Of a stretch of DNA of 64,000 nt, positions 42,696 through 51,434 are shown piece by piece (position 1 is the first letter of the stretch; each line of letters begins with the position of its first letter). The notes below the pieces were generated by a model. That model was not told the DNA's origin. It saw nothing but the letters and a program-made list of their open reading frames with translations, and did no database searches. Source of the DNA: Comamonas piscis (lineage in GTDB: Bacteria > Pseudomonadota > Gammaproteobacteria > Burkholderiales > Burkholderiaceae_C); NCBI RefSeq assembly GCF_014109725.1, contig NZ_CP058554.1, positions 3,472,001 through 3,536,000 on the forward strand, written 5' to 3'. The translations under genes and the position numbers were made by a program.

Positions 42696-43235
42696 TTAAC
42701 GCGGCTCTGCCGCGATGCGTGAACCAGCTTCGATGAACTGGTCCACCAGCGAAGACCAATGTCTTCCCATTTCTTGCGGCATCCAGGGCCGCAACACTGA
42801 CACTGCCGACACCAAATGCGGTGCAAAGACTGAAGTGTTCCAGATTTGCGATTCCCGCATCGAGGTCAGCATAAAAACCAGAGCGATAAGTACAAGTAGT
42901 AACACGCCGCGCAGCGCGCCAAACATGGCGCCCAGCGCGCGGTCAAAGGGGCGCAAACCCACCATCTGCACCAGCTTGCCGATCATGCGGATCACCAAGC
43001 CTAAGGCGAAGATGGCGACAACAAAGACGATCACAAGGCCTGCGGCCGTCCGCACACCCTCGTCCATCTCCTGCATCGGCAACCACATGCCCACTTGCGC
43101 GCCCCAGAGCCGGGCCGCAAAAAAGGCCAGCACCCAGCTGATCAGCGACAGCACCTCGAACACCAAACCGCGCATGGCGCCGATCAGCACCGAGCCCAGC
43201 AGGATCACGATAAATACCCAATCGAGTGCCGACAC
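42696..43235 (-). CDS. cvpA: CvpA family membrane protein
   Basis: A 179-residue inner-membrane protein with four predicted helices. The CvpA start WVFIVILLGSVLIGAMRGLV and the region RPFDRALGAMFGALRG are typical. Its role is poorly defined: colicin V production and bile or envelope resistance in enterobacteria. It is directly upstream of purF, as in many proteobacteria. Confidence 0.94.
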   Translation of the reverse strand: MSALDWVFIVILLGSVLIGAMRGLVFEVLSLISWVLAFFAARLWGAQVGMWLPMQEMDEGVRTAAGLVIVFVVAIFALGLVIRMIGKLVQMVGLRPFDRALGAMFGALRGVLLLVLIALVFMLTSMRESQIWNTSVFAPHLVSAVSVLRPWMPQEMGRHWSSLVDQFIEAGSRIAAEPR

Positions 43236-43366
43236 CTCAGCACCCCGCCCAGCGGGCCGATGGCAAGTGAGCAGACATCAGCGCCGGCAAAGGGCTGGCA
43301 AGGGGCGGCACCGAGGCGCTGAATAGGGAGTACACGGCGGGGCGTAAGGCAGTTGAATTCCGGGTT

Positions 43367-44308
43367 TTACAGGGGCAGCAGCGCAGCGGGCAGGCCCTGG
43401 GCACGCACCTTGGCGGCCGCGCTGTCGGCCTCTTCCTTGCTGTTGAAGGGGCCCACCCGTACGCGAATGCGGGTGCCCGATGCCGTCTTGACCGACTGCG
43501 TAAACGCAGGCACGCCGGCCATCTGCAGCTTGGCGCGCACCTCGGCGGCCTTACTCTCTTCGGCAAAGGCCCCTACCTGGATGGCATAGCGCGCTGCGGC
43601 AGCAGGTTTGGCGGCAGGCGCAGCTGCAGGAGCGGCTGCTGCCGCGCTGGCGGTACGCCCCTCCATCATCGCGCGCACGCGGTCAGCCTCGTCATCGCGC
43701 TTGGGCTTGGCGGTTTCGGCCGGCTTAGGCTTGGGCTCTTCCTTGGGCTTGGCTTCGGGTTTGGGTTCCGGCTTGGGCTCAGGTTTGGCCGCTGGCTTGG
43801 GCTCAGGTTTCGGTTCAGGCTTGGCTGCTGGCTCGGGTTTGGCGGGCGTCGTCACAGGCTTGTCAGCGGGTTTGCTGGCCGCGGCCGCGGCTGCAGCTGC
43901 GGTGGCACCAGCCGCTAACGGGGCGGTGGCGGCCGTGCCCGAGGCATTGTTTCTTGCACCGACAATCTCTTCGCCAGCATCCAAGCCATTGTCATTGCCG
44001 CTGGGCGCCGAATGAGACGCACCCGAGGCATTGGCAGCTGGCGGCACCGCCAGCGCAGCCACCCGCTCGCGGTCCGGGATCTCGATCGAGGCATTCACCG
44101 GCACCGGGCGCGGCTGGGTGTCGAACAGCATCGGAAAACCGATGATGGCCGCCAACACCAGCACCGTGGCGCCGATCAGGCGGTGGCGGGCGCGGCGGCG
44201 CATGGCATCCACACTCTCGGCAGGATTGCTGCGCGGCGCGCGAATGACGCGCGGGCTCTCCGCTTCCTGTTGCTTTTTACCGGGCCATCGAAGATTGAAA
44301 ATTGCCAT
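43367..44308 (-). CDS. dedD: SPOR-domain septal peptidoglycan-binding protein (DedD-like)
   Basis: A 313-residue inner-membrane protein: a short cytosolic N-terminus, one transmembrane helix near residues 43-62 (LIGATVLVLAAIIGFPMLF), a long Pro/Lys/Ala-rich linker with repeated KPEPKPE blocks, and a C-terminal SPOR domain (about residues 238-313, YAIQVGAFAEESKA). SPOR domains bind denuded glycans at the division site. The position between folC and cvpA matches dedD. The linker repeats are of low complexity and may vary between strains. Confidence 0.9.
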   Translation of the reverse strand: MAIFNLRWPGKKQQEAESPRVIRAPRSNPAESVDAMRRRARHRLIGATVLVLAAIIGFPMLFDTQPRPVPVNASIEIPDRERVAALAVPPAANASGASHSAPSGNDNGLDAGEEIVGARNNASGTAATAPLAAGATAAAAAAAASKPADKPVTTPAKPEPAAKPEPKPEPKPAAKPEPKPEPKPEAKPKEEPKPKPAETAKPKRDDEADRVRAMMEGRTASAAAAAPAAAPAAKPAAAARYAIQVGAFAEESKAAEVRAKLQMAGVPAFTQSVKTASGTRIRVRVGPFNSKEEADSAAAKVRAQGLPAALLPL

Positions 44309-44370
44309 GGACGATTGGAGGTGGAGCTTGAAAACAGGTCGCTGGATGCGCCCCCGCTAGAGGGCTGCTG

Positions 44371-45690
44371 TCAGCTCAGGTGCTTGGCATCCAGCCGAGG
44401 CACCCCATGCTTCAACACCCCGCCCACTGTAAAGAACGAGCCGAAAACGACGATTCTATCAGCGGGCCCTGCCGCTTCGACGGCGGCCTGGAATGCGGCC
44501 ATGGGGTCTGGGTAACAAGCTGTAGCCACATCGCGGCGCTGGTCGGACAGCATATGCACCGCATTCCATTTGGACTGCAGGTCCACCGCCTTCTCCGCCC
44601 GCTCGGTCGGCAGATCGCAGAAATACCAGCGGTCCACCAGGGGCCCCAGCCTGCGCAGCATCGGCGTCAAATCCTTGTCGTGCATGGCGCCGAAGACCGC
44701 ATGGGTGACGGGGAAGTAGCCCATCGCATCCAGGTTGGCCGTCAGCGCGGCAATCGCATGCGGGTTGTGCGCGACATCCAGCACCAGCGCGGGCTGGCCG
44801 GGCACGATCTGGAAGCGGCCCGGCAGCTCCACCATGGCCAGGCCATTGCGCACCGCCTGGGCCGTGACTGGCAGTACCTGGCGCAGCGCCTCGTAGGCGG
44901 CCAGCACGCCAGAGGCGTTGACCAGCTGGTTGGCACCGCGCAGCGCCGGGTAGGCCATGCCGGCATAGCGCCGGCCGCGCCCTGCCCAGCTCCACTGCTG
45001 CTTGTCGCCTTCGTAGTTGAAATCGCGGCCAAAGCGCCACAGGTCGGCGCCAATGCTTTGCGCATAGTCAATTACGCTTTGCGGCGGTACCGGGTCGCTG
45101 ACGACAGCCGGTTTGCCCGGGCGCATGATGCCGGCCTTCTCGCGGCCGATCGATTCGCGGTCAGGGCCCAGCAAATCCATATGGTCCAGGTCAATGCTGG
45201 TAATGACGGCGCAGTCCGTATCGATGATATTGGTGGCATCGAGCCGGCCGCCCAGGCCGACTTCCAGGATCGCCACATCCAGCTTGGCTTGGCTCAACAG
45301 ACGCAGGATCGCCAGGGTGGTGAACTCGAAATAGCTCAGCGAAATCTCGGGCGCCTGCAAGCGGGCGTCTTCGACGGCCTCAAAATGCGGCAGCAAATCG
45401 GCGGCCGAGACAATCTCGCCATGCACGCGGCAGCGCTCCTCAAAATGCACCAGATGCGGCGAGGTGAACACCCCCGGACGGTAGCCCGACTCCAGCGCGA
45501 CGGCTTCCAGCATGGCGCAGGTGGAACCCTTGCCATTGGTGCCCGCCACGGTGATCACCGGGCAGGGAAAGCGCAGCGCCAAGCGCTCTGCCACGGCCTT
45601 GACGCGGGTCAGCCCCATGTCAATGGTTTTGGGATGAATCTGCTCGCAGTGGCTCAGCCACTGATCCAAGGTGTCGAAACGGGTTTGCAT
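44371..45690 (-). CDS. folC: folylpolyglutamate synthase / dihydrofolate synthase
   Basis: A 439-residue Mur ligase-like enzyme which adds glutamate to dihydropteroate and to folates. The ATP P-loop is VAGTNGKGSTCAML, and the later regions GLGGRLDATN and DVAHNPHA are typical. The ATG at 45690 is preferred over a longer in-frame start. It is the first gene of the folC-SPOR-cvpA-purF-metZ-gltX series and is divergent from the reductase gene, with a 46-bp gap. Confidence 0.95.
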   Translation of the reverse strand: MQTRFDTLDQWLSHCEQIHPKTIDMGLTRVKAVAERLALRFPCPVITVAGTNGKGSTCAMLEAVALESGYRPGVFTSPHLVHFEERCRVHGEIVSAADLLPHFEAVEDARLQAPEISLSYFEFTTLAILRLLSQAKLDVAILEVGLGGRLDATNIIDTDCAVITSIDLDHMDLLGPDRESIGREKAGIMRPGKPAVVSDPVPPQSVIDYAQSIGADLWRFGRDFNYEGDKQQWSWAGRGRRYAGMAYPALRGANQLVNASGVLAAYEALRQVLPVTAQAVRNGLAMVELPGRFQIVPGQPALVLDVAHNPHAIAALTANLDAMGYFPVTHAVFGAMHDKDLTPMLRRLGPLVDRWYFCDLPTERAEKAVDLQSKWNAVHMLSDQRRDVATACYPDPMAAFQAAVEAAGPADRIVVFGSFFTVGGVLKHGVPRLDAKHLS

Positions 45691-45736
45691 GGGGCCAGAT
45701 TGTCGCGTAATTGCGGCTGTGTCATCATCGATCCCC

Positions 45737-46099
45737 ATGAGTAACCACACCATCGCCGTCTACGGCATCCCCAACTGCAGCACCGTCAAAAAAGCCCGCA
45801 CCTGGCTGGATGCGCAGGGCGTTCAGCACCAGTTCCATGATTTCAAGAAAGCCGGCGTGCCCGCCAGCCACCTGCCCGACTGGATCGCCAAGGCCAGCTG
45901 GGAAAAGCTGGTCAACCGCCAAGGCACCACCTGGCGCAAGCTGGATCCCGCCGTGCAGCAGGCTGTTGCCGATGCCGAAAGCGCCAGCGCGCTGATGATT
46001 GCCAACCCCAGCGTGATCAAGCGCCCGGTGGTGGAATGGGCCGATGGCTCCGTCACTGTGGGCTTTGATGAGGCAGTCTGGAGCAGCAAGATCGCCTGA
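45737..46099 (+). CDS. ArsC/Spx-like reductase (YffB type)
   Basis: A 120-residue thioredoxin-fold protein of the ArsC family with a single conserved cysteine in YGIPNCSTVKKA (Cys14). The C-terminal region has NPSVIKRPVV. YffB-type members are glutathione-dependent thiol reductases or regulators rather than proven arsenate reductases. Start at 45737; a longer start would overlap folC. It is divergent from folC. Confidence 0.87.
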   Translation: MSNHTIAVYGIPNCSTVKKARTWLDAQGVQHQFHDFKKAGVPASHLPDWIAKASWEKLVNRQGTTWRKLDPAVQQAVADAESASALMIANPSVIKRPVVEWADGSVTVGFDEAVWSSKIA

Positions 46100-46304
46100 G
46101 CGGCCAGCGCGAGGCGGCATTGACCAGCGCTTTACGCTGCGACATGGCGCAGATACATGGCGGGGGCAGCATGGGCGTATGCTGAACTTTATGCGGCCGT
46201 TGGAGTCCTAAATATTTGTGCAAGCGGTGTAAAGCCTGTAGCCCGGTCTGGGCACTGGCGCGTTGTACACCCAGCCGCGATTCAGCTTTTTTGTGGAGGC
46301 ATTC

Positions 46305-47090
46305 ATGCCGCATCTGCTCTCTTCCCGCCTCTTGGTGCTTGCCGCGCTGTCTGCCTTGGCAGCAGCCAGCCCTAGCGCCTGGGCCCAAACATACACTCCG
46401 TCGTCCGACCCTTTCTTGCCGCAGCAAGCCCCTGGCGCGCAGCCGCCGTTGCCTGCGGGCGAGCAGCCTTATGGCCGGGTGCTGTCGGTCACACCGGCCT
46501 ACCGCCAGGTCAACACCCCGCAAACCGTCTGCAATGACCAGCAGGTGTATAGCGGCCAACGCACCTCCGGCGTGGGCGCCATTACCGGCGCCGTCGTCGG
46601 CGGCCTGCTGGGTAACGGGGTGGGCCACGGTTTTGGCCGCGCTGCTGCCACTGGCGTGGGCGTGATTGCCGGTTCGGCCATTGGCAACCAGCTGGAAGGC
46701 GGCACCCCCAGCTACCAAACGGTACGCCAGTGCGCCAACCAGTACACCACGCAAAACCAGCCCGATGGCTATAACGTGGAGTATGAATACGCTGGCCGCC
46801 GCTACAGCACCCGCACGGCCACCGCCCCCGGCGAATGGCTGCCGCTGAGCGTGCAGCCCGCCGCCGCCTACGACAACCCACCGCCCCAGGACTATGCCAA
46901 CACGGCACCGGAGCCTGGCATTGTCGTCAGCAGCCAGCCCGTCTACCAGCAGCCGGTGTATATGGCTCCACCCCCTGTCTATGTCGCGCCTGCGCCTGTT
47001 TACTATGCGCCGCCACCGGTGATGCTGCAGCCGTCGATACAGATTGGCGTGGGCGGCTACTGGGGTGGCCACCGCGGCCACTGGCGTTAA
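46305..47090 (+). CDS. glycine-zipper 2TM outer-membrane/surface protein
   Basis: A 261-residue secreted protein with a signal peptide ending ASPSAWA (about residue 26). A glycine-zipper domain (about 85-135, GAITGAVVGGLLGNGVGHG) of the Rickettsia 17-kDa antigen type follows, and then a C-terminal Pro/Tyr-rich region with PVYV-like repeats. Glycine zippers insert in or associate with membranes. GGAGG lies 8 nt upstream of the ATG. The function is unknown; no lipobox is evident. Confidence 0.83.
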   Translation: MPHLLSSRLLVLAALSALAAASPSAWAQTYTPSSDPFLPQQAPGAQPPLPAGEQPYGRVLSVTPAYRQVNTPQTVCNDQQVYSGQRTSGVGAITGAVVGGLLGNGVGHGFGRAAATGVGVIAGSAIGNQLEGGTPSYQTVRQCANQYTTQNQPDGYNVEYEYAGRRYSTRTATAPGEWLPLSVQPAAAYDNPPPQDYANTAPEPGIVVSSQPVYQQPVYMAPPPVYVAPAPVYYAPPPVMLQPSIQIGVGGYWGGHRGHWR

Positions 47091-47139
47091 ATCGGAGCGC
47101 CAGTGCCTCCCCAGGCCGCGCATCCTGGCACGATCACCT

Positions 47140-47169
47140 GCAGCAGTCCTCAGGCACTGCTGCTTTTTT
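47140..47169 (+). terminator. terminator of the glycine-zipper gene
   Basis: GCAGCAGT and ACTGCTGC form an 8-bp stem with an 8-nt loop, followed by six T residues. Confidence 0.9.
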
Positions 47170-47266
47170 ATGCCCGCCATGCCGCTCAACTGCCCCACCA
47201 TGTTCCAGAGACGGGCAAAGGCCTCGCCTACAATGGCGGTTTTCCTCCATTTACCTGTTGTCTTCC

Positions 47267-47584
47267 ATGATCACTGAGAGCATCGACGGCGTACGCCTCA
47301 CCACCAAGGCCAATGTTTATTTTGATGGCAAGTGCGTCAGCCACAGCTACCAGCTGGCCGACGGCACCAAGCAATCGGTCGGCGTGGTGCTTGCAGCCAG
47401 CTTGACCTTTGGCACGGCTGCTGCCGAGATCATGGAATGCGTTGCCGGCGCCTGCGAGTACAAGCTCGACGGCAGCGACGAATGGCAAAAGTCCGGCCCT
47501 GGCGACAAGTTCAGCGTCCCGGCCAACAGCAAGTTCGATATCCGCGTGGCCGAGGCCTACCACTACATCTGCCACTACGCCTGA
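47267..47584 (+). CDS. ppnP: pyrimidine/purine nucleoside phosphorylase
   Basis: A 105-residue cupin-fold protein of the former DUF1255 family. PpnP splits several nucleosides to base and ribose-1-phosphate. Family stretches are LADGTKQSVGVVLAASLTF, GEYKLDG-like CEYKLDGSDEW and GDKFSVPANSKFDI. The ATG at 47267 is chosen by similarity; no strong ribosome binding site is seen, though a TACAAT -10-like box is at 47229-47234. Confidence 0.92.
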   Translation: MITESIDGVRLTTKANVYFDGKCVSHSYQLADGTKQSVGVVLAASLTFGTAAAEIMECVAGACEYKLDGSDEWQKSGPGDKFSVPANSKFDIRVAEAYHYICHYA

Positions 47585-47714
47585 TTGTGGAGCCTGCGCC
47601 GGGCCGTCCCCGCGCATGCCTCCCGCTGCATGCCGATTGCTCGGATAGTCGTTGATCCTTCAGACACCGGATACCACCGCAGCAGCGCCTGTTTTTAAAG
47701 AAAAAAGCAACACC

Positions 47715-49052
47715 ATGGAAACCATCCTGCAACATGTTCCCGTCGGCCAGAAGGTCGGCATCGCCTTTTCCGGCGGCCTCGACACCAGCGCAGCCCTGCG
47801 TTGGATGAAGAACAAGGGTGCCCTGCCCTACGCCTACACGGCGAACCTGGGCCAGCCCGATGAGTCCGATTACGACGAGATCCCGCGCAAGGCCATGGAA
47901 TACGGTGCCGAGAAGGCCCGCCTGATCGACTGCCGCAGCCAGCTGGCCAACGAAGGTATCGCAGCCATCCAGGCCGGCGCCTTCCACATCTCCACCGGTG
48001 GCATCACCTACTTCAACACCACCCCGCTGGGCCGCGCCGTGACCGGCACCATGCTGGTGGCGGCGATGAAGGAAGACGACGTCAACATCTGGGGCGATGG
48101 CTCGACCTTCAAGGGCAATGACATCGAGCGTTTCTACCGCTACGGCCTGCTCACCAACCCCGCGCTGAAGATCTACAAGCCTTGGCTGGACCAGACCTTC
48201 ATCGACGAGCTGGGTGGCCGCTCCGAGATGTCGGCCTTCATGACCAAGGAAGGTTTTGGCTACAAGATGAGCGCGGAGAAGGCCTACTCGACCGACTCCA
48301 ACATGCTGGGCGCCACCCACGAAGCCAAGGACCTGGAGTTCCTGAACAGCGGCATCCGCATCGTCAACCCCATCATGGGCGTGGCGTTCTGGAAGCCAGA
48401 GGTCGAAGTCAAGGCCGAGGAAGTGTCCATCACCTTTGAAGAAGGCCGCCCTGTCGCGCTGAACGGTCAGCGCATTGAAGACCCGGTCGCCTTCTTCCTG
48501 GAAGCCAACCGCATCGGCGGCCGCCACGGCCTGGGCATGAGCGACCAGATCGAGAACCGCATCATCGAAGCCAAGAGCCGCGGCATCTACGAAGCCCCCG
48601 GCATGGCCCTGCTGCACATCGCCTACGAGCGCCTGGTGACCGGCATCCACAACGAGGACACCATCGAGCAGTACCGCATCAACGGCCTGCGCCTGGGCCG
48701 TCTGCTGTACCAAGGCCGCTGGTTTGACCCGCAGGCCATCATGCTGCGCGAAACCGCCCAGCGCTGGGTGGCCCGTGCCATCACCGGCACGGTGACCCTG
48801 GAGCTGCGCCGTGGCAATGACTACTCGCTGCTGAACACCGAATCGGCCAACCTGACCTACAAGCCCGAGCGCCTGTCGATGGAAAAGGTGGAAGACGCGC
48901 CATTCAGCCCTGCCGACCGCATTGGCCAGCTGACCATGCGCAACCTGGACCTGATGGACACCCGCGACAAGCTGGCCATCTACACCCAGACCGGCCTGCT
49001 GACCGCCAGCGGCAACCATGCGCTGCCCCAGCTGGGCAACGACAAGAAGTAA
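47715..49052 (+). CDS. argG: argininosuccinate synthase
   Basis: A 445-residue enzyme that joins citrulline and aspartate in arginine synthesis. The ATP loop FSGGLDTSAAL, the segment YTANLGQPDE, and long C-terminal helices match the E. coli-type (type 2) enzyme. The start at 47715 (METILQHVPVG) is chosen by similarity. There is no argF neighbour. It ends at a strong terminator. Confidence 0.97.
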   Translation: METILQHVPVGQKVGIAFSGGLDTSAALRWMKNKGALPYAYTANLGQPDESDYDEIPRKAMEYGAEKARLIDCRSQLANEGIAAIQAGAFHISTGGITYFNTTPLGRAVTGTMLVAAMKEDDVNIWGDGSTFKGNDIERFYRYGLLTNPALKIYKPWLDQTFIDELGGRSEMSAFMTKEGFGYKMSAEKAYSTDSNMLGATHEAKDLEFLNSGIRIVNPIMGVAFWKPEVEVKAEEVSITFEEGRPVALNGQRIEDPVAFFLEANRIGGRHGLGMSDQIENRIIEAKSRGIYEAPGMALLHIAYERLVTGIHNEDTIEQYRINGLRLGRLLYQGRWFDPQAIMLRETAQRWVARAITGTVTLELRRGNDYSLLNTESANLTYKPERLSMEKVEDAPFSPADRIGQLTMRNLDLMDTRDKLAIYTQTGLLTASGNHALPQLGNDKK

Positions 49053-49080
49053 TTCCCGAGCGGAATCCTTCCCACAACGC

Positions 49081-49120
49081 AAAACCGCTGTGTGCCTACC
49101 AAGGCCACAGCGGTTTTTTT
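49081..49120 (+). terminator. argG terminator
   Basis: AAAACCGCTGTG and CACAGCGGTTTT form a 12-bp stem, extended by an inner GCCT/AGGC helix, then a T-tract. Confidence 0.94.
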
Positions 49121-49151
49121 ATCGCCTGAATGCGCTGGGGAAGAACGGTTT

Positions 49152-49529
49152 TCAGGCCTCTGCCACCAGGTAGACCTTCTTCACAAAGTTGTCCACCTCC
49201 CAGTGGCCGGTCCAGCCCTCGGGCATGATGAAATGGTCGCCCACGCCAAAGCGGTGCACGGTGCCATCAGGGTCCACCAGGCGGCAGTCGCCCTCGACGA
49301 TATAGCAAAACTCGATATAGCCCTGCACATTGGAGCTGAAGTGGCCAGCGCTGGACTGCCAGGTGCCCGAGCTCACCTTGCCGCCCAAGCCCTCGAACAC
49401 ATTCATCGTCTGGTACTCGGTATCGCCGCTGATCGGGCGGCTGGGCTTGCCGATGACGGGGTTGACCAGGGTCTTGGCAGGCCAATGGATGATGGAGATT
49501 TTGGAGTCGGCAGGGGTGACTTGGGACAT
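49152..49529 (-). CDS. cupin domain protein
   Basis: A 125-residue small beta-barrel protein of the DUF861/EutQ-like cupin group, with GHFSSNVQGYIEFCYIVEGD and GDHFIMPEGWTGHW forming the two cupin motifs. The function is unknown, probably small-molecule binding or a metabolic enzyme. I choose the ATG at 49529; an upstream ATG is possible. It is convergent with argG and in the same direction as aceA, with 156 bp between. Confidence 0.82.
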   Translation of the reverse strand: MSQVTPADSKISIIHWPAKTLVNPVIGKPSRPISGDTEYQTMNVFEGLGGKVSSGTWQSSAGHFSSNVQGYIEFCYIVEGDCRLVDPDGTVHRFGVGDHFIMPEGWTGHWEVDNFVKKVYLVAEA

Positions 49530-49614
49530 GGCGGAGATCAAGGGGCTGTGCAAATGCGCAAGGAGGCATTATCTGGCAGCGCTGTTGCTCGGCGCCTCCT
49601 GTCGGTTGAAAAGC

Positions 49615-49646
49615 CAAATAAAAGGCGGCCCCCATGGAGCCGCCTT
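49615..49646 (-). terminator. aceA terminator
   Basis: On the minus strand AAGGCGGC and GCCGCCTT form an 8-bp stem with a 9-nt loop, followed by TTTTATTT. It lies 40 bp after the aceA stop. Confidence 0.85.
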
Positions 49647-49685
49647 GCTGCATCTGCCGCGCCTGACGGCGCGTCAGATGGATGA

Positions 49686-51017
49686 TCAGTGGAACTGCTC
49701 TTCTTCGGTCGAGCCGGTCAGCGCCTTGACGCTGGACGAGCCGCCCTGGATAACGGTGGTCACATCGTCAAAATAGCCCGCACCCACTTCTTGCTGGTGC
49801 GACACAAAGGTGTAGCCTTGCTCGCGGGCAGCGAATTCGGGCTCCTGGATCATCTCCACATAGTGCTTCATGCCTTCGCCACGGGCATAGGCGTGGGCGA
49901 ACTTGAAGGTGTTGTACCAGTTGCTGTGGATGCCAGCCAAGGTGATGAACTGGTACTTGTAGCCCAGCGCAGCCAACTCGTCCTGGAACTTGGCAATCGT
50001 CGCATCATCCAGGTTCTTCTTCCAGTTGAAGGACGGCGAGCAGTTGTAGCTCAGCAGCTTGCCGGGGCTGGAGGCATGCACGGCCTGGGCAAACTCACGG
50101 GCAAAGCCCAGGTCTGGCGTTCCGGTTTCGCACCACACCAGATCGGCATACGGGGCATAGGCCACGCCACGGCTGATGGCCTGCTCCAGACCGTTCTTGA
50201 CGCGGTAGAAACCTTCTGGCGTGCGATCACCCACCAGGAAAGGCTTGTCATTGGCGTCATGGTCGCTGGTGATCAGATTGGCCGCTTCGGCATCGGTACG
50301 GGCCAGCACAATGGTCGGTACGCCCATCACGTCCGCTGCAAAACGCGCGGCAATCAGCTTCTCGCAGGCCTCATGGGTGGGCACCAGCACCTTGCCGCCC
50401 ATGTGGCCGCATTTCTTCACAGCGGCCAGCTGGTCTTCAAAGTGCACGCCGGCAGCGCCTGAGGCAATCATGTTCTTCATCAGCTCGAAGGCATTGAGCA
50501 CACCACCAAAGCCGGCTTCAGCATCGGCCACGATCGGCAGAAAGTAGTCGATGAACTCCTTGTCGCCCGGGTTCACGCCCTTGGCCCATTGGATCTCGTC
50601 AGCGCGCTTGAACGTGTTGTTGATGCGGCGCACCATGGTGGGCACAGAGTCATAGGCGTAGAGCGACTGGTCGGGGTACATGGTCTCCGAGGTATTGCCG
50701 TCCGCCGCCACCTGCCAGCCCGACAGGTAGACCGCTTCCAGACCGGCTTTGGCCTGCTGCATGGCCTGGCCGGCGGTGATGGCGCCGAAGGCATTCACAT
50801 AGCCCTTTTTGGCGCCGCCATTGATCTTGTCCCACAGCACCTGGGCGCCGCGCTGGGCCAGGGTGTACTCAGGCTGCACGCTGCCGCGCAGACGCACCAC
50901 ATCGGCGGCCGAATAACCGCGCTTCACGCCTTTCCAACGGGGATTCTGCGCCCAGTCCAGTTCGAGGGCGGCAATTTGCTGGTCACGGCTGAGTTGCTGG
51001 TTCAGTGTTTGAGTCAT
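49686..51017 (-). CDS. aceA: isocitrate lyase
   Basis: A 443-residue glyoxylate-cycle enzyme which splits isocitrate to succinate and glyoxylate. The catalytic motif KKCGHMGGK has its nucleophilic cysteine near residue 203, and DAEAGFGG carries metal-binding residues. AGGAG lies 9 nt upstream of the ATG. No aceB or aceK is nearby. The upstream intergenic region is unusually AT-rich and contains two palindromes, suggesting carbon-source regulation. Confidence 0.96.
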   Translation of the reverse strand: MTQTLNQQLSRDQQIAALELDWAQNPRWKGVKRGYSAADVVRLRGSVQPEYTLAQRGAQVLWDKINGGAKKGYVNAFGAITAGQAMQQAKAGLEAVYLSGWQVAADGNTSETMYPDQSLYAYDSVPTMVRRINNTFKRADEIQWAKGVNPGDKEFIDYFLPIVADAEAGFGGVLNAFELMKNMIASGAAGVHFEDQLAAVKKCGHMGGKVLVPTHEACEKLIAARFAADVMGVPTIVLARTDAEAANLITSDHDANDKPFLVGDRTPEGFYRVKNGLEQAISRGVAYAPYADLVWCETGTPDLGFAREFAQAVHASSPGKLLSYNCSPSFNWKKNLDDATIAKFQDELAALGYKYQFITLAGIHSNWYNTFKFAHAYARGEGMKHYVEMIQEPEFAAREQGYTFVSHQQEVGAGYFDDVTTVIQGGSSSVKALTGSTEEEQFH

Positions 51018-51130
51018 GGGGGCTCCTGAGGGTCAAAGTGGAAGAACAAAGGGATCGAGAACCGGTGGACAAACACCGTCTGTCCTTGGCTCTAACTGTA
51101 CGCTTGACCTCCGCAAATAATTTGTCTTAT

Positions 51131-51144
51131 GTCTTATATAAGAC
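51131..51144. promoter_or_regulatory. palindrome GTCTTATATAAGAC with an extra half-site
   Basis: A perfect 14-bp palindrome. A further direct half-site, GTCTTAT, lies just upstream (51124-51130), giving three half-sites in a row. It is 114 bp upstream of the aceA start. Confidence 0.5.
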
Positions 51145-51203
51145 TAATTTTTAATTATTTAAAATCAACGATCTATTTATTTAATTCCACATTACAAAAT
51201 TCA

Positions 51204-51222
51204 ATTTCTCATATTGAGAAAT
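51204..51222. promoter_or_regulatory. palindrome ATTTCTCA-TAT-TGAGAAAT
   Basis: A perfect 8+3+8 inverted repeat about 187 bp upstream of aceA and 213 bp upstream of the EamA gene. It is a good candidate operator for a dimeric regulator. It has no T-tract suited to a terminator. Confidence 0.5.
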
Positions 51223-51434
51223 ATTGATGCAGTGCAATATTGGCGTATTTCATAATATGAGAATCCGTTTTCACCGCTGCGGCTGTCTGGCCTGAGGCAG
51301 TGCTGCCCGCCATGCGCTGGCCAATTGCGGCATGATGCGGCTGGGCCCATTGTGCAAAGCGCATGTGACAGGTTTCTTGCACTTGCGCTTGTGCAGCCAC
51401 TGCCGGCCCGGCTTTCTCTTTTGCCCCTTGACCC

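Larger units (their letters stand above)
51018..51434. other. intergenic regulatory region between aceA and the EamA gene
   Basis: The 417 bp contain no supported gene. Positions 51110-51250 are markedly AT-rich, unlike their surroundings, and hold the palindromes at 51131-51144 and 51204-51222. The right part (51250-51434) is GC-rich. Promoters for both divergent genes are presumably here but no single clear -35/-10 pair stands out. Confidence 0.6.

Noticed and set aside
43667..43860. KPEP-type repeats as a possible tandem-repeat mobile feature
   Set aside because: They are the ordinary low-complexity linker of a SPOR-domain protein.
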